Positions 47,401-61,487 are shown, counted from the stretch's first letter. The stretch: DNA of 64,000 nt from Oasisia sp. SBJ-2009 (GCA_964017155.1 OZ024864.1:30126634-30190633); one strand, 5' to 3'. Made by a program: numbers and translations. The notes: generated by a model not told the origin, from the letters alone.

Positions 47401-49470
47401 ATACCTCATAATTGTTATTCCTCAAAATAAGAGTTATTATATCTATATTGGATAGAGTTAAAAACAAATTGCATTTTGTTTGGCATATCGCATGTTGCAA
47501 TATATATTGATTGTAATTATGTCAAGTTTCTTTGTGGACATTTTTGCCCTGTTCAACTTCAGAACTGTGATTTACAACTATAGTCTATTTTGTATACGGT
47601 GAATGTATTATGTTGTTCTTGTTGATTTTATTTTGTTCAATGTTGCTATTAAAGATTTTTATGTTTTGTCATGTCTTGTGGGGATAGATCATGGTACTAC
47701 ATAGTGGCCGTAGCTCGTTTTTGATGTTGGAATAAAGAACAATGAATACATATATAACAGGTTGGAAATGGGCATAATTTATTGCCAAAAATGGTATACA
47801 CATCAGGCATACCCACAGTGTACATGTCTAGCATTAAAATGTTTTACACACAGTTGTGTACATAACAGACAAGTAAAATTAAACTATATAGACAGTACAA
47901 CTCAATACTACACTATGACATCAAAAAGGTGAGGGGCGACATGCCACCTGTACAGTACAATACAAACAAGGTAAATACACATACGCAGTGTGACAAAACC
48001 AAAGGTACAATGTCCGAAATTATGTCGTATCACAAGTCGTATCACAGATTGATGGTAAATACAAAGACAACAAGATTTAAATGTTCACAGTAGTGGTGGA
48101 GGAGCGGAGGTGGTGGTGAGGACAAAATTAAAAGCGACTTACATCGATGAATACAGCATACGAGTGGGAAGTCTTTGTGGTCTTATCCCATGATGCCAAG
48201 GGTGGACTAGACCACAACTGCTGAGGGGTGGAAGGTTGGCTTAGACAACCGTTTACGTTATTGCACAATACATAACCACCATAAAATTACTTTTGGCTTT
48301 ACCAAGAAGTTGACCAATGGGAATGTCGAATTCGAGGGCCTTAGAGCAGCGAATCAACGTCAGCACGATGACGTCGTTACGTGTGTTGTACCGGATGTGC
48401 CGAAAGCTATATCTTATTACTAATACTGAACCTTCAAACTATATGAAGTTTGGAATTAATTTCAAACTTCACATACACGTAAACGCAATGTGAAGTAGTG
48501 TAATGAATATGAAGTATGGTGATTGCGAACTGATGTCACTATGCCGGTGTGGTGGGCACATATTCGACCGGGCCCAGATTCGGTAAAACATATACTTCAC
48601 ATGCGCTCGCTTTTATTTGCTGTGACCACTGACCTGTATATAACTGGATGGCTAATGCCGCACCCCTAGCTGCGTGTGCTGTCACTTGACGCCACGCTCC
48701 CCCACAGCCGCCATGTTGATGTATGCCACCTGCCATGGGCGGCCTATTCAGTTGTGTGTGTTTTAGGTCTATGTGTTGATATTGTAATGCACAACCACCG
48801 TGTAGTTAATTAGTGTAGTTTAATTAGTAGTAATAATTAGTGTAGTTTAATTAGTAGTAATAGTTAGTGAAGTTTATTTAGAATATATTATATTAACGGT
48901 CCGCATTTCGAAATTAGTGAGGATGCTAGTACACGATGGTCATAGTGTTCTTACTCTTATCACAGTAATTGAGTTTGATGTATATAGTGCACATACACTC
49001 TAGAAACTGCTACTGCAAAGATCAGCGCAAAATTACTCTAGATGTGATAACTATGGAGCAATAGTGTTTAATCATGAGTGAGAATGTTTTGATGTTAGTG
49101 ATATAAACACACTCTCTCTACTTTTAACTGTTTACTGAAACAATATTAATTTGGGTGTCATGTTTTATAATATAATAGACACTGGTTATATAGACACCCG
49201 TGGGTTACTGATTCAAATAACATACTTGTTACACAATAACTACCTGGTATATTGTATAATGCCTGAGGTCATGTTCTGCTTTGCTCACACTGCACGTTAG
49301 GTGTCTTGTTTATGGTTCACCATCATGTTATATATGTGTTTAAAAGTTTATGTTTGTGCATGTTGTGCTTTGCCAGTTTAGTTTATCTTGTTATGAATGT
49401 TCATGTTTATGTTCGTATTTCTGTCACTATTCACATTTCAAATTTGTATTCGATGCATATGCAAATAAGG
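47401..49470. other. No gene supported
   Basis: AT-rich. 47770-48140 has the look of a 3' UTR on the - strand (AATAAA complement near 47778), but no coding exon can be attached. An ATG with good context near 48710 (- strand) leads only to short frames. Confidence 0.45.
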
Positions 49471-49476
49471 AAATAA

Positions 49477-50062
<586 letters not shown>

Positions 50063-50312
50063 GCGGCTGCTGGGATCATGTTTGGACCCAAACCGCTATT
50101 CCAAAATAGGGGTGTGGGTGTGAGTTTGGGCTAGGGTTTTGGATTTGGAGTAGGGTTAAGGCAATGATCTATTTTATAGAGATCAGTGTTAATATGCTTT
50201 ATACAAGTAAATTCTGGCTCGATCCCCAAAGACGGGTTTCCATTGTTACTGTCATGCAGCAGTGACAACCTCGCGCTCCTTTTTGGAATAGTGGTTTGGT
50301 TCAAATCCTGCT
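50063..50312. mobile_element. Short MITE-like element
   Basis: The ends are inverted: CAAACCGCTATTCCAAAATA near 50090 against TTTTGGAATAGTGGTTTGG near 50281, with CAGCAGG-type outer sequence on both sides. Length is about 250 bp and non-coding. Confidence 0.65.
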
Positions 50313-50790
50313 GCACCTGTCTTCACTTTAAAAAATTAATAGTACATTTTTAGTGTAACTGGTTTGATTCTAATAATAATATTTGCCATTGCGAATAATT
50401 AGAAGTACCATAAAAATATTACTCACAAAGAATACTTGCCTAATACTAAGAAATTAGTAGCAGAAGTTGAGCCGTTTAATCTTGTTTATTTTACACTGGA
50501 TAAATGCGACTTCCTATCATGAAATTATTAATTGTTATAATCAAAGTTACAGGTAGTAAACTTACTGGTTGAACGCCAACGCCACATCATCTATTTTAAT
50601 GTAGCAGTGTTTAATTATTGTTTCATCTGAGTGATTACATGTTGGTATTTGTCATGGTCTTCGACATTAGGTTCGGGAGATGTAGCGTGATAAATGAGAT
50701 GGCCGGCTATAGGCGAATATTATGTAGGGGTTTTTGGTCTATATATCTTTCATAATGTGTCGATTATGCTGGACATTTATATAGTGATAA
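50313..50790. other. No feature seen
   Basis: AT-rich flank of the LINE fragment. Confidence 0.5.
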
Positions 50791-50804
50791 ATACATGTTA
50801 TTGG

Positions 50805-51600
50805 TATCAACTAGGAATAGAAGATGTGTACATTGAACTCCTGAAAGAAATCTCCACCAACAGCTCGATGACAGTCCACCTTCACAAAGGAATCTACAAG
50901 ATCAACATCAGGAGAGGTGTCCGAGATACCATATCGCACAAGCTGTTCACGTCAGCACTCGAACGCTTGAAAATAGACGGCGAATATCATAGTCATATTC
51001 GCTTCGCCGACGACATACACCTCATGAGCTACAACAAATGCTACATGAATTAGCTGATGAAAGTGACAATCAGTGTCTGTAGATGAACAAGTCCAAGACA
51101 AAGGTGATGATGGAAACCGACACACCAAAATATGTCAACAACACTCAGATCGAGAACTTTGAAAGCTTGCGTACTTCCAGCAATGACATAAGGCGCAGAG
51201 ACATGGGCATTCACCACCCAAGCAAAGAACAAGCTAGCAGCCGCACAAATAAAAATGGAAAGGAGTATGTTAAACATCACATACCGGGACAGAAAAACAA
51301 ACACATGGATAAGAGAAAAAACCAAGGTCACAGAGAGGACTGAACAAGTGAGAAGACGGAAGTGGACTTAGACAGGGCACGTCAGCAAGATACGCGATAT
51401 CCGAAGGACACTTCGTGTCACCACCTGGACACTCTATGAAAGGAAAAGACCTCGAGGAAAACCGGTTAGACGCTGGAGAGACGAACGTCTGGCAGAGAAT
51501 AGCGCAATATAGGCAGATGTGGAAGCAGCATGCTGAGCCCTTCGCCTAACGACGGGACACGATGGCTGCACAATGATGACGACGCAAAAGGGTTCTATCG
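50805..51600 (+). pseudogene. LINE reverse transcriptase fragment, decayed
   Basis: GVRDTISHKLFTSALE followed by HSHIRFADDIHLMSYN is the conserved palm segment of a non-LTR reverse transcriptase (FADD catalytic core). Later frames show the C-terminal pattern of the same class (WTGHVSKI-like, RPRGKPVRRWRDE). At least four frame breaks or stops occur. It is a dead copy, distinct from the LINE at 62 kb. Confidence 0.8.
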
Positions 51601-52490
51601 GATGTGCTAAAATGGTACAATCCAACTAGCTGTGTGTACGTCAACTGATACAAACGCTATTGACGGAAAGCACTCTGCACTTCATTATTCAAATAAAACA
51701 TTCATTGCCCATGATTGGTCGTATTCACAAGGGCAGTTCCAGTGCTGGTGGCCGGCGGCATTCATGAAACAATGCGCGTTGTCCACAATAAGAAATACGT
51801 CATAACATCGATTCTGCTTTTATGAAACAGGCCCGCGATGTGGGTGTATTCACCAGACTAATTGATTCGCGATGTTTTGAAGGTTCTATGGACGAGTTTT
51901 CGGACAATACAATATGACTCACCCGTGGAACTACTTATGTTGTTTTGGTATGCGAGTCTTGTCTGCCGCCATACTGGGTTTTGTGCTATTTTGTCATGAT
52001 CCGGTCTGAATGACTCGAATGAGCCATGTATTATTTCGCACCCGGGAGTAAATGCCACAGCAGAAACCTCCGTTGTTATAAATATCATCCAACAGAAACT
52101 CGCATAGAAAGTGGCACTATTATGCAGTTAAGAGTGTTTTTTATCGTATCGCAGTAATTTTCACTTTGAATATGCTTACGGTCAATGAGATGGGAACCAG
52201 TTGTGGGTGGTCTCGCCAAGTATCGCTCAAAACGAACCGTAACCGAGAATCACTTGCAAGCCCTATTCCCACTGGACTCTACAATTATTTATTGATTTAC
52301 AGTATTTGCATGTCGTATCCGTACGTGTGTAATCGTAGCCTTTATGAATAGCGCATTAGGGTGTAACTGCAGAACCCTATGCTGTGTGTGCGCGGTTTGT
52401 ATGGACGTATATTCTTCCTCACCTTTGAAGAGAAACAGTTCTGCTCGATATTTCAAGGTGTGCAGTTAGATGGCTGATGGTGTAGTCGTA
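51590..52490 (-). repeat. Mate of the inverted pair at 46240-47400
   Basis: Inverted relative to the first copy. It lacks the central 280 bp carrying the metallophosphoesterase exon. Confidence 0.8.
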
Positions 52491-52518
52491 GGTGACACAA
52501 GTATCACCAACTGATTAC

Positions 52519-53116
52519 AGTGAAATTGCTCTCTGCCTGGCTCGACGTGGTCTTTGACAGGTATCGAAACGAATCAATCAAATCAGGCACAAGAGTTAAA
52601 CAAAAGCAGCGCCACCGGCCAGTACGTCGTAAAATAGAAAACTATTCAACGGTGTCTCTCCCATCAGACTAGTCTAGCTTCACATCACTTGAGGAAAATA
52701 AACCAGGTCTCGCGATACTGCTTTCAACCCACCTGATTGAACAGGACTCAACAGAAAGCCTAGCGATTGTAGTGGCAGCTGGGTTAAGCGAATCAACTAC
52801 CGTCAAGTCATCTGACCCAGATCTTGATATTTCCTCTCTGGGAGCCGATCATGAAGAAGGTGATATTCGACTAATCCTGCAACGCATTCATGCTCATATG
52901 AACACGATAGTTGTATCAGTACGTGACACCGATGTGTTTCTCCTACTGCTGGCCCATTATAGCAGAATAAATTGCACACGACTCTATAGGAAACGTGGAA
53001 CATCAAAGGCTCAAACACATTTCCCCGTACATGAGATCCGGAACAACTGGGCACTAGCATTCCATGCTGTTACTGGCTGTGACAGTGTGTCTCAGTTCAG
53101 TGGTCACGGTAAATAA
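52519..53116 (+). pseudogene. Transposon-associated HEEADTR/FHAxTGCD protein fragment
   Basis: One frame covers about 198 codons with a single in-frame TAG at 52670-52672. Recognisable segments are VVFDRYRNESIKSGTR, RRKIENYS, SSDPDLDISSLGADHEEGDI, VSVRDTDVFLLLLAHY and FHAVTGCDSVSQFSGHGK. These match a widespread animal family, usually multicopy and uncharacterised, seen beside transposons. A conserved stretch before FHAVTGCD is deleted. Function is unknown. Probably a dead mobile-element-borne copy. Confidence 0.7.
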
Positions 53117-53600
53117 AACAGCCTGGCATGTTTTCCAACATCACACTGACCTACATACTTACAAAAACACGCTTCATTCATGTTTCTACCATGCTTAGTA
53201 AAAAATATATGAACATTTACGAATTTTAGCACGGCGGTGGCGGCCATTTTGGATTTTTTTAGGGCTTATGAGCCATTTTTGAGCCGGGCATACAGCAGAT
53301 TCGAGTTCAGCATCCCCCAATACCCCTAAACAGCATGTATACAACAAATTAACAAGATTTGCCTTCAGCTTTTTAAATATGCACATTTTCATGGAATTTG
53401 CCTAGTCTATAATAACTGATCAAATAAATGCTTATAATAATGGAGGAATAAAACAAATTCATAGATATTGTCGGCCATCTTGGATTTGTGATATACGAAA
53501 TTTATATATTAATTAATTTCAGTTAGTCATAAAACAATATGTGTACATCAATGTATAGATAATTCCTTTCTGGTTCAGATTATATATACTTTTATCTAAT
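53117..53600. other. No feature seen
   Basis: AT-rich, with a short GGCGGTGGCGGCCATTTTGG segment. Confidence 0.5.
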
Positions 53601-54479
53601 TGTAATGAACAGTTTATACGATATGGTACATCAGGAGAACCCAAGTTTGGTCATAGTGTTGAGGCACTCAGAAACTCGGGGCTTAAGCGGTAAAGGATGT
53701 TTTAAAATAGGATTAATGCATCAAATTATTTTTGAGAAATTAGATCAGTCTGAGTTATGCACCTTTAAGGACCGTTGTTTGTACAAATCGTTTTTAATCT
53801 ACGAAACTGTTTATTTATTACATAATTGAGTGGATGACTCGTGTTAGAGTAAACCTACTGAAATATAAATGAATCTGCACATGTAATACTTGAACATCAA
53901 GACGTGTTTTCCCGAACACTGTGCTGCAGTAAATAAGGTCGATCAATCCTTGTCCACGTTACATTCATTTCGCGCAATGAACTTGAGATTGTTAATATAA
54001 AAACTACGAATCACAAAATAAGTTAAATACTTTAATTTGCCATTCTAGCACAATGAGGTGGGCTAGAAAATGTATATAAAAGTGTTGCGGCGTGTAAATT
54101 GATTATGCATATAAATTGTACAGTTAAGAGGATGTTGACATTCTCTCCAACATAGATCTTTCAAAATGGTTGTATTGCTTCATTCCGTCATCTTGCTCGT
54201 CTTGCATGCAAGTGTTAAAAACAGTAAATTCCTACATAGTGCAGTGGCCAGCCACTGCGACTGTTCAAAGGACTTTCAACTTTACACCCTGGAAGACTTG
54301 TCAGCCGAACACTATAATCTGTTATCTGGGAAAGACTCGGCCACGTTGCAATTAAGCGAAAAGTCTTCGCATACAAAAGTCTACCAAGTACTCGTTTATA
54401 TGTTCGAATTACCTGGAGCAACGTATAGGGAAAGAATTTGCCGAATAAACGACACGTGGTCTCTCTCTGTGTCACCGGG

Positions 54480-55215
54480 AAGCTGAGTGGCGCTGTGCCA
54501 CCGGTGGCGGAAGGGCGCTGTGGCACCGGGAGAGGCGGAGTGACGCTGTGATACCGGGGGAGGTAGAGTGGCGCTCTGTTGCCGGGGGAGGCAGAGTGGC
54601 GCTCTGTTGCCGGGGGAGGCGGACTGGCGCTGTGACACCCGGAGAGACGGAATTGCGTTGTGTCACCGGTGGAGGCGGAGTGGCGCTCTGTTACCGGGGG
54701 AGACGGAGTGGCGCTCTGTTACCGGGGGAGGCGGAGTGGCGCTCTGTTACCGGGGGAGGCGGAGTGGCGCTCTGTTACCGGGGGAGACGGAGTGGCGCTC
54801 TGTTACCGGGGGAGACGGAGTGGCGCTCTGTTACCGGGGGAGACGGAGTGGCGCTCTGTTACCGGGAGAGACGGAGTGGCGCTCTGTTACCGGGGGAGGC
54901 GGAGTGGCGCTCTGTTACCGGGGGAGACGGAGTGGCGCTCTGTTACCGGGGGAGACGGAGTGGCGCTCTGTTACCGGGGGAGACGGAGTGGCGCTCTGTT
55001 ACCGGGGGAGACGGAGTGGCGCTCTGTTACCGGGGGAGACGGAGTGGCGCTCTGTTACCGGGGGAGACGGAGTGGCGCTCTGTTACCGGGGGAGACGGAG
55101 TGGCGCCGTGTCACCGGGAAGTGAGTGGCGCTGTGACACAGGGAGAGTCGGATAAGCGCTATGACACTGAAGGAAGCGGAGTGGCGCTGTGTCACCTGGG
55201 GGTGGCGGTGTGGCG
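54480..55215 (-). repeat. 28-bp minisatellite, inverted array, about 26 copies
   Basis: The same unit as at 34530-36197 but on the other strand, and strongly homogenised to a GTTACCGGGGGAGACGGAGT variant. Confidence 0.95.
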
Positions 55216-56767
55216 CTGTAACACGACTTTGAGAACTTATTGTGACAGCGAAATTGGTGAAGAAGAATCATATCAAAGAACAACTTAAAACATATATTAG
55301 ATACACTGATAATAGTTTTATTTACAGAGGATGCTATAGGGAGAAATGCGTGTATAGCGACGCGTGGACACATTGTTTCACTCGACCAGACGTGCTTGCG
55401 TGATACATCGTGGCGTCGTGCGTGTGTCAGATGATTGAGTTCTTTAATTAACTAAGTTAATATTATTAATTGTGCGCAAAATATTAGTAATCTGCCGATG
55501 TACATGTATACATAATTATGTACTAGCATCGCCTCCGAATCGATTTGATCTAGATTAATGATGCTGTATAAGTGTTATGATTACTAATTTATATCATACG
55601 CTGAGTGTTTTGAATGCGTGTTTAAAAGCGACGTTACAAATGTTACAAAGAGCCACGGCAAATGCTACGGGTGATTTAACCAGTTCATTGAGTACAGCGT
55701 CTACCTTTGACGCTTCTGTCTAACAATCACGTAGATCTTTTTGAATCGCGTTAGACCCAACAAACAGCAGTTTTCTCAACTGCCGGAAAATTATGCTCTG
55801 CATGAAACTATAAAAAAAAAAACTCAACTTGTTTGTGATTTAGTTATCAGTTTTCTTACGGGAACTTTTATGTAAAGATGACACTGACGTCACCCAAATA
55901 TTGGTTCTGACAAATCTGCCGCGGACAGAAAGTTTCCTATTGTATCTATGTCATATATACATAGATACAATCATCCAATTTGAAAGTAAGCTTCCTGTCC
56001 AGTCTAGGCAGTTGTTTGAACAGTCCCAATTATCCACACCACTGAAGAACCTAATATGTGAGTGAGCTCCATCAATGTTGTGAAACACAGTATGGGATTG
56101 CTTCTATGACCAATCCAGGCCCTTGGGGGTACTAGATGGAAACACCAAACCGTTGAGTGCCAAGTTACTGATGAAAGCAAAATGTTCCGGCTGTTGAGAA
56201 AACGGCTGGCTGTTGGGTCTAACGCGACTCAAAAAGACCTAAGTGGTTGTTAGCCAGAAGCGTATAAAGTCAAAGGTAGATGCTGTACACAATAAACTGG
56301 TTAAATCACCCGTAGCATTTGCCGTGGCACTGTACAACATTTGTCAGGCCCTGTTAGCACAAAGAACGTCGCTTGTAAACACGCATTCAAAACACTCAGA
56401 GTCTGATATAAAAGTAGTAATAAGAACACTTACATAGCATCAAGAATCTAGATAAAATAGATTTGGCGGCGATGTTAGTACATCATTATATATACATGTA
56501 CACAATATTGCGCACAATTAGTAATATTAACTTAAATCAGTCTTCTAAAACACGCACGACGCCACGATGTATCACGCAAGCACGTTTGGTCGAGTGAAAC
56601 AATTTGTCGACGAGTCGCCATACATGCATTTCTCCCTACAACGTCCTCTGCATCTAAAAGTATTATCAGTGTGTCTGATGTATCTTTTACGCTGTTCTTT
56701 CATATCACAATTGAACACGCCTAATTCTTCTTCACCAATTTCGCTGTCACAATAAGTTCACAAAGTC

Positions 56768-57215
56768 GCCTCCCCGGTGTCAAAATGCCACTTCGCCTCC
56801 CCCTGTGTCACAGCGCCACTTCTCCTCTCCGGGTGATACAGCGCCACTCCGCCACTCCCCGTGTCACAGCGCCATTGCGCCACCTCCGGTGACACAACGC
56901 AACTCCGCCTCCCCGGTGTAACAGCGTCACTCCGCCTTCACCGGTGACACAGCGCCACTCCACCTCCCTCGTTGTAACAGCGCCACTCCGCCTCCCTCGT
57001 TGTCACAGTGCCACTCCGCCTCACCTGTGTCACAATCCCACCCGCCTCCCCCGGTGACACAGCGCCACTCCGCCTCTCCCGGTATCACAGCGCCACTCCG
57101 CTTTCACCGGTGACACAGCGCCACTCCGCCTCCCACGGTGTCACAGTGCCACTCCGCCTCTCCGGTGTCACAGCACCACTCCTCCTCCCCCGGTGTCACA
57201 GCGCCACTCCACCCC
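56768..57215 (+). repeat. 28-bp minisatellite, third array, about 16 copies
   Basis: More diverged units than the other two arrays. It ends in a C run and then the SINE-like tail (CGATCCTTAGACAAGTTCT). Confidence 0.93.
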
Positions 57216-57801
57216 CCGGGAATCCTTTGTGCCGTGGCGATCCTTAGACAAGTTCTAACCCTCTACGTCACTCAAACTTATCTTATTTAGTGAGTCGTTT
57301 TTATTATAATACTTTAAGTTCATCGCGCGATATGAATGAAACCTGGACAAGGATTGATCGTCCTTATTGACTACAACAAAGTGTTCGGTAATTTGACACA
57401 GCGACGCGATAAAACACGACCTAATGTTTAAGTACTCCATGTACAAATTCATTTATATTACAGTAGGTCTACTGTAACACGAGTCACCCACTCAATAATG
57501 TACTAAATACACAGTTTCGTATATTAAAAACGATTTGCACAAACAAAGATCCTTAAAGGTGCATAAGTCAGACTGATCTAATTTCTTTTAAAAATAGGTT
57601 ATTTAATCAGATCTCATGTAACAAAATTAATAATCGAGAGCCATATTGGAATGAAATTTGTTATTGTTCCGAATGAATTTACTGGAAATAATTGAACGTG
57701 TCTGGATTAACGGTATTAACCATTGCACAGATGAAATTGTTTTCCGTAGTATGTAACCTAATGTGTTCTAACTTTTCAAATATATAAATATATTGTTACA
57801 G

Positions 57802-58007
57802 ATTACGTTACTATTATCACGCCAGTGGACTAAACTGGAATATGGGTGACACAACTCTAGGTTCGCGTGTCTTTGCCTCGTCCGACCTTCACGTTGACTT
57901 TAAAGAAAACCGGAAGTGACAAGAAGTACAGGAATGATGTTGCCGGTGATGTCACTGATAATATGACGTTCTTGGAGTGAAGTTCAGACAGGTGTTCTTT
58001 GTGCCCG
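57802..58007 (+). pseudogene. Metallophosphoesterase copy 2, exon a (damaged)
   Basis: It starts after TTGTTACAG. It keeps the intact first motif (SSDLHVDFKENRK) and the second motif GDVTDN, both of which are altered in copy 1. Three short deletions relative to copy 1 put a TGA after KENRK and shift the frame. The donor is GCCCG|GTATAA, which would restore Gly in GNHE. Confidence 0.8.
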
Positions 58008-58584
58008 GTATAAAGTGTGCATGCATGTGTGAATAAAAATAAAACTGAATATACAGGTTAAACCAGAAGCACCAATAGAAATTATAACAATTGGCAGGCG
58101 TCATGAAAAGAATTCAGACAGTTTGATGTGAAATATGCATGCAAAGATCATATCTAAGAGACAATATATGCATCCTACATTTGTTTGAAATGTAGTAGTG
58201 TTTCCATTTTAAAATGAATTCTTTATGCTAGTAGTCTTAGCAAAGAGTACAATAAAGGTGACCTGTCCCTTTGTATTGACGCTATTCTGAGCTAGCTTTC
58301 CAAGGAATTATGAGACAGAAGGCTTATATTATTATTATTATCAGCATACTGTTTCGTGAAGATCTTTCTGGCAATTATGTCATGATGACTTATTTCTGAA
58401 ATAATTCCACATTTTCTATTCAAATTTTCAAAAGTATGCAAACAACGACATCTAGGAGGTCTTCCATTAAAAAAACAACAATCAGATCTGGTTATTTATT
58501 TTGCACTTCACATCTCCATTCATCCAATATTATTGATCTTAGCACATATTTCGATATGCATACACATTATTTTATATTGTTCAG

Positions 58585-59106
58585 ACTTAACTGGGACAAA
58601 ATGAGTACGGACTCGATCGGCAAGTTCCACGCGATCCTCGCGTTGTGTGCCCGCCTGGGCGTCGGCAGCTCCCCGACGCGGGTGCCGCTGTCCGCTGGCG
58701 CCACGTCTGGCTCGTGCCGTTGTTCTCGTGGTACGCGACGCCAGAGGAAGACCCCGACAACTCATTCTACGTGCGTCCGTCTGCCGGCGAAGACGATGCC
58801 CGACAACAGGACACATGGATGGACAGCCACATGTGCGTGTGGCCGACGCCCGCAGACGGACAGACCAGGGTTGACTACTTCGCTGACCTGAACCGTAGTG
58901 CCGTGGAGAGGTCCTACGACGCGCCGGTCGTTTCGTTCAGCCACTTTGTGCCGCGACGTGAGTTGATCGGTGCGAGCGACGCCGACCGGGCGGCCGTGGA
59001 CCGCGAGCGGGCGAGGCGGGGACTGGCGCCGTTCACCGGCACTCACCAAGGCGCCGCCGGCTTCAACTTCAAACGCTAAGCCGGGTCGTACCAGTTGGAA
59101 CAGCAG
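58585..59106 (+). pseudogene. Metallophosphoesterase copy 2, exon b (damaged)
   Basis: Nearly identical to copy 1 exon b from STDSIGKFHAIL onward. The start with the GNHELW motif is replaced by unrelated bases, a one-base deletion near 58700 shifts the frame, and TAA replaces the codon before the last residues. No exon c is found nearby. It lost catalytic residues that copy 1 keeps, and the reverse for exon a. Confidence 0.8.
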
Positions 59107-59155
59107 GTAGACACCAACACAGTATCGTGAGTGTGCGTGAGTGTGCGTGAGTGTG

Positions 59156-60080
59156 TCGGTCTTTAGGCAAGTTCTTTCAGTCTACGTCACTCAAACGTAT
59201 GAATGAGTGCATGGCTATAGTCAGTGGTGGATGTTTGTGCACGAAGATTCTTCGCGTAATTACAGCGTGGCTGAGTCTTTCCCAGTTAATTGATTTATAG
59301 TGTTCGACTGACAAGTCTTCCAAGATGTAAAGTTGAAAGTGCTTTGAACAGCCCCAGTGGCTGGCTACTGCACTATATAGGAACTTAGTATTTTAACACA
59401 TGCATACAAGACGAGCAAGATGACGAAGTGAAGCAATAAAACTGTTTTGAAGGACCAATGTTGTAGAGAATGTCATCGTCCTCTTAATTGTACAATTATT
59501 ATATGCGTAACAAAATGATCTTATCAATTTGCATGCGGCAGCACTTCTATTATACATTTTAGCCCACTTCAAATTGTGGATCGCGGTCTATGCTGACGTG
59601 CAACTGCTGGTGGTTCCGCAATACACTCGGCACCAGCGATATGTAACAATTGGTGGCAGCGTCCCAAATGTTTGTTCGGAAATTGATGACACTAAACATA
59701 TGATAGAGTAGGTAGGCACTATAAATATTAAATCATATATTTTATTTGTAAGTACGCTGAACACAAGGAATCAATAACACAGCACGGTGTTGTTCAGTGA
59801 TTTATTGACTATTGACCAGCTAATAAAGCACGGACCGGCGGTGAACACAATTGACGATTCGTAGGATTTCGACATCCGTCCTCGGATATATTATGTTAAC
59901 ATTCTCGTAGTAATAATAAGGAGACAGGTAACGCGTGCATGAACACGATGACAAATGCGCCAATGTTTCTGTGAAAGATACTTTTACATATTCGACATGG
60001 GCCGGGTGCATACAAACATCCCTAGTATATATTATACAATTTGCATGCGGCAGCACTTCTATTATACATTTTAGCCCACT
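59156..60080 (+). repeat. Second copy of dispersed block A
   Basis: Matches 36229-37110 in the same order with small indels (for example TGTTCGGAAATTGATGACAC at both). Confidence 0.88.
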
Positions 60081-60083
60081 TCA

Positions 60084-61455
60084 ATATTTGGGTTGCAGCC
60101 ACCAAAGGAACACGAACGATGACAAACTATTATACTATGATATATCAAACAATTTACTTGATTTTCATATATACAATTTCATTGCGGATGAGATAAATAC
60201 AATTTTGAGCGGATCGCCAATGGTGTCTAGTATAGTTGATCAATAATTTAATTTAGTGTCTCTGTTGCCTGTACTAGGTGTACGCTGTACAAAACATGTA
60301 TTCACCGAAGACATGGGCTGGAAAGTCTCTCGACCGACATTTCATTTAAATCGTAGCCGAAACAATTTAAGGAGCGATGTTTTTAAATAAGTTAAATGCA
60401 TAAAATTGGCAGTGTAACTCCTTTTTAATACACGGAAATGTTTATTTATTACGTAATTGAGGGCTACAAATATTATATAAAAGTGTTGCCGCATGCAAAT
60501 TGGTAAGTCCACCACACTAACGAAGTTTTGGATTTCAGACTGTTAGTCGGGGAAATTGTCGTACCTTGAGGTAATTAGTTCTCTCATCTTTGGTTTAGTT
60601 CACTCAGCTGAGGTACCAGCCAATAGATAACGAAGCGCCGTGGCTCAGTGACTGAAGCGTCTGATTCTCAATGAAGAGACCACGAGTTCGAAACTGTATA
60701 CCATTTATTCCTTAAGAAAATAATTTCCTGTACGTTGCTCCAGTTCATTCGAACGTATAAACAAGTACATGGCTATAGACAGTGGTGGATTTCTGTATAA
60801 GAAGAATCATCGCCTCATTGCAGCGAGAGTGAGTCTTTCCCAGATAACAGATTATAGTGTTCGGCTGACAAGTCTTCCAGGGTGTAAAGTTGAAAGGGCC
60901 TTGAACAGTCCCAGTGGCTGGCTACTTCACTACATATGAACTTACTGTTTTCAAACATGCATACAAGACGAGCAAGATGGCTGCATGAAGCAATAAACCA
61001 GTTGTGAAAGATATGCATAAAAAATGGACTTACCAATTTGCATGCGGCAACACTTTTATATAATATTTGTAGCCCTCAATTACGTAATAAATAAGCATTT
61101 CCGTGTATTAAAAAGGAGTTACACTGCCAATTTTATGCATTTAACTTATTTAAAAACATCGCTCCTTAAATTGTTTCGGCTACGATTTAAATGAAATGTC
61201 GGTCGAGAGACTTTCCAGCCCATGTCTTCGGTGAATACATGTTTTGTTCAGCGTACACCTAGTACAGGCAACAGAGACACTAAATTAAATTATTGATCAA
61301 CTATACTAGACACCATTGGCGATCCGCTCAAAATTGTATTTATCTCATCCGCAATGAAATTGTATATATGAAAATCAAGTAAATTGTTTGATATATCATA
61401 GTATAATAGTTTGTCATCGTTCGTGTTCCATTGGTGGCTGCAACCCAAATATTTG
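60084..61455. repeat. Foldback: inverted arms of about 425 bp around a SINE loop
   Basis: 60084-60505 and 61024-61455 are almost perfect inverted copies (TTGGGTTGCAGCCACC against GGTGGCTGCAACCCAA at the outer ends). The loop holds block sequence and a SINE (60635-60810). A diverged single arm is at 37900-38400. Confidence 0.88.
60635..60810 (+). mobile_element. tRNA-derived SINE (loop of the foldback)
   Basis: Box-A-like TGGCTCAGTGAC (60641-60652) and box-B-like GAGTTCGAAAC (60684-60694). Close copy of 37222-37400. Confidence 0.82.
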
Positions 61456-61487
61456 TTCGGAAATTGCTTGGCGGAGTAAAAAAAAAA

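Larger units (their letters stand above)
53600..57570. repeat. Giant palindrome with minisatellites in both arms
   Basis: From the centre (about 55870-56140) outward both sides read the same inverted: 55225-55870 against 56140-56765, then the 28-bp minisatellite (54480-55215 inverted, 56768-57215 forward), then dispersed repeat sequence (53600-54480 against 57216-57570, with a deletion on the right). No gene is supported inside. Confidence 0.8.

Noticed and set aside
48539..48736. Short - strand frame starting in good ATG context
   Set aside because: Competing ATG two codons away, early stops in all frames, no domain and no second exon.
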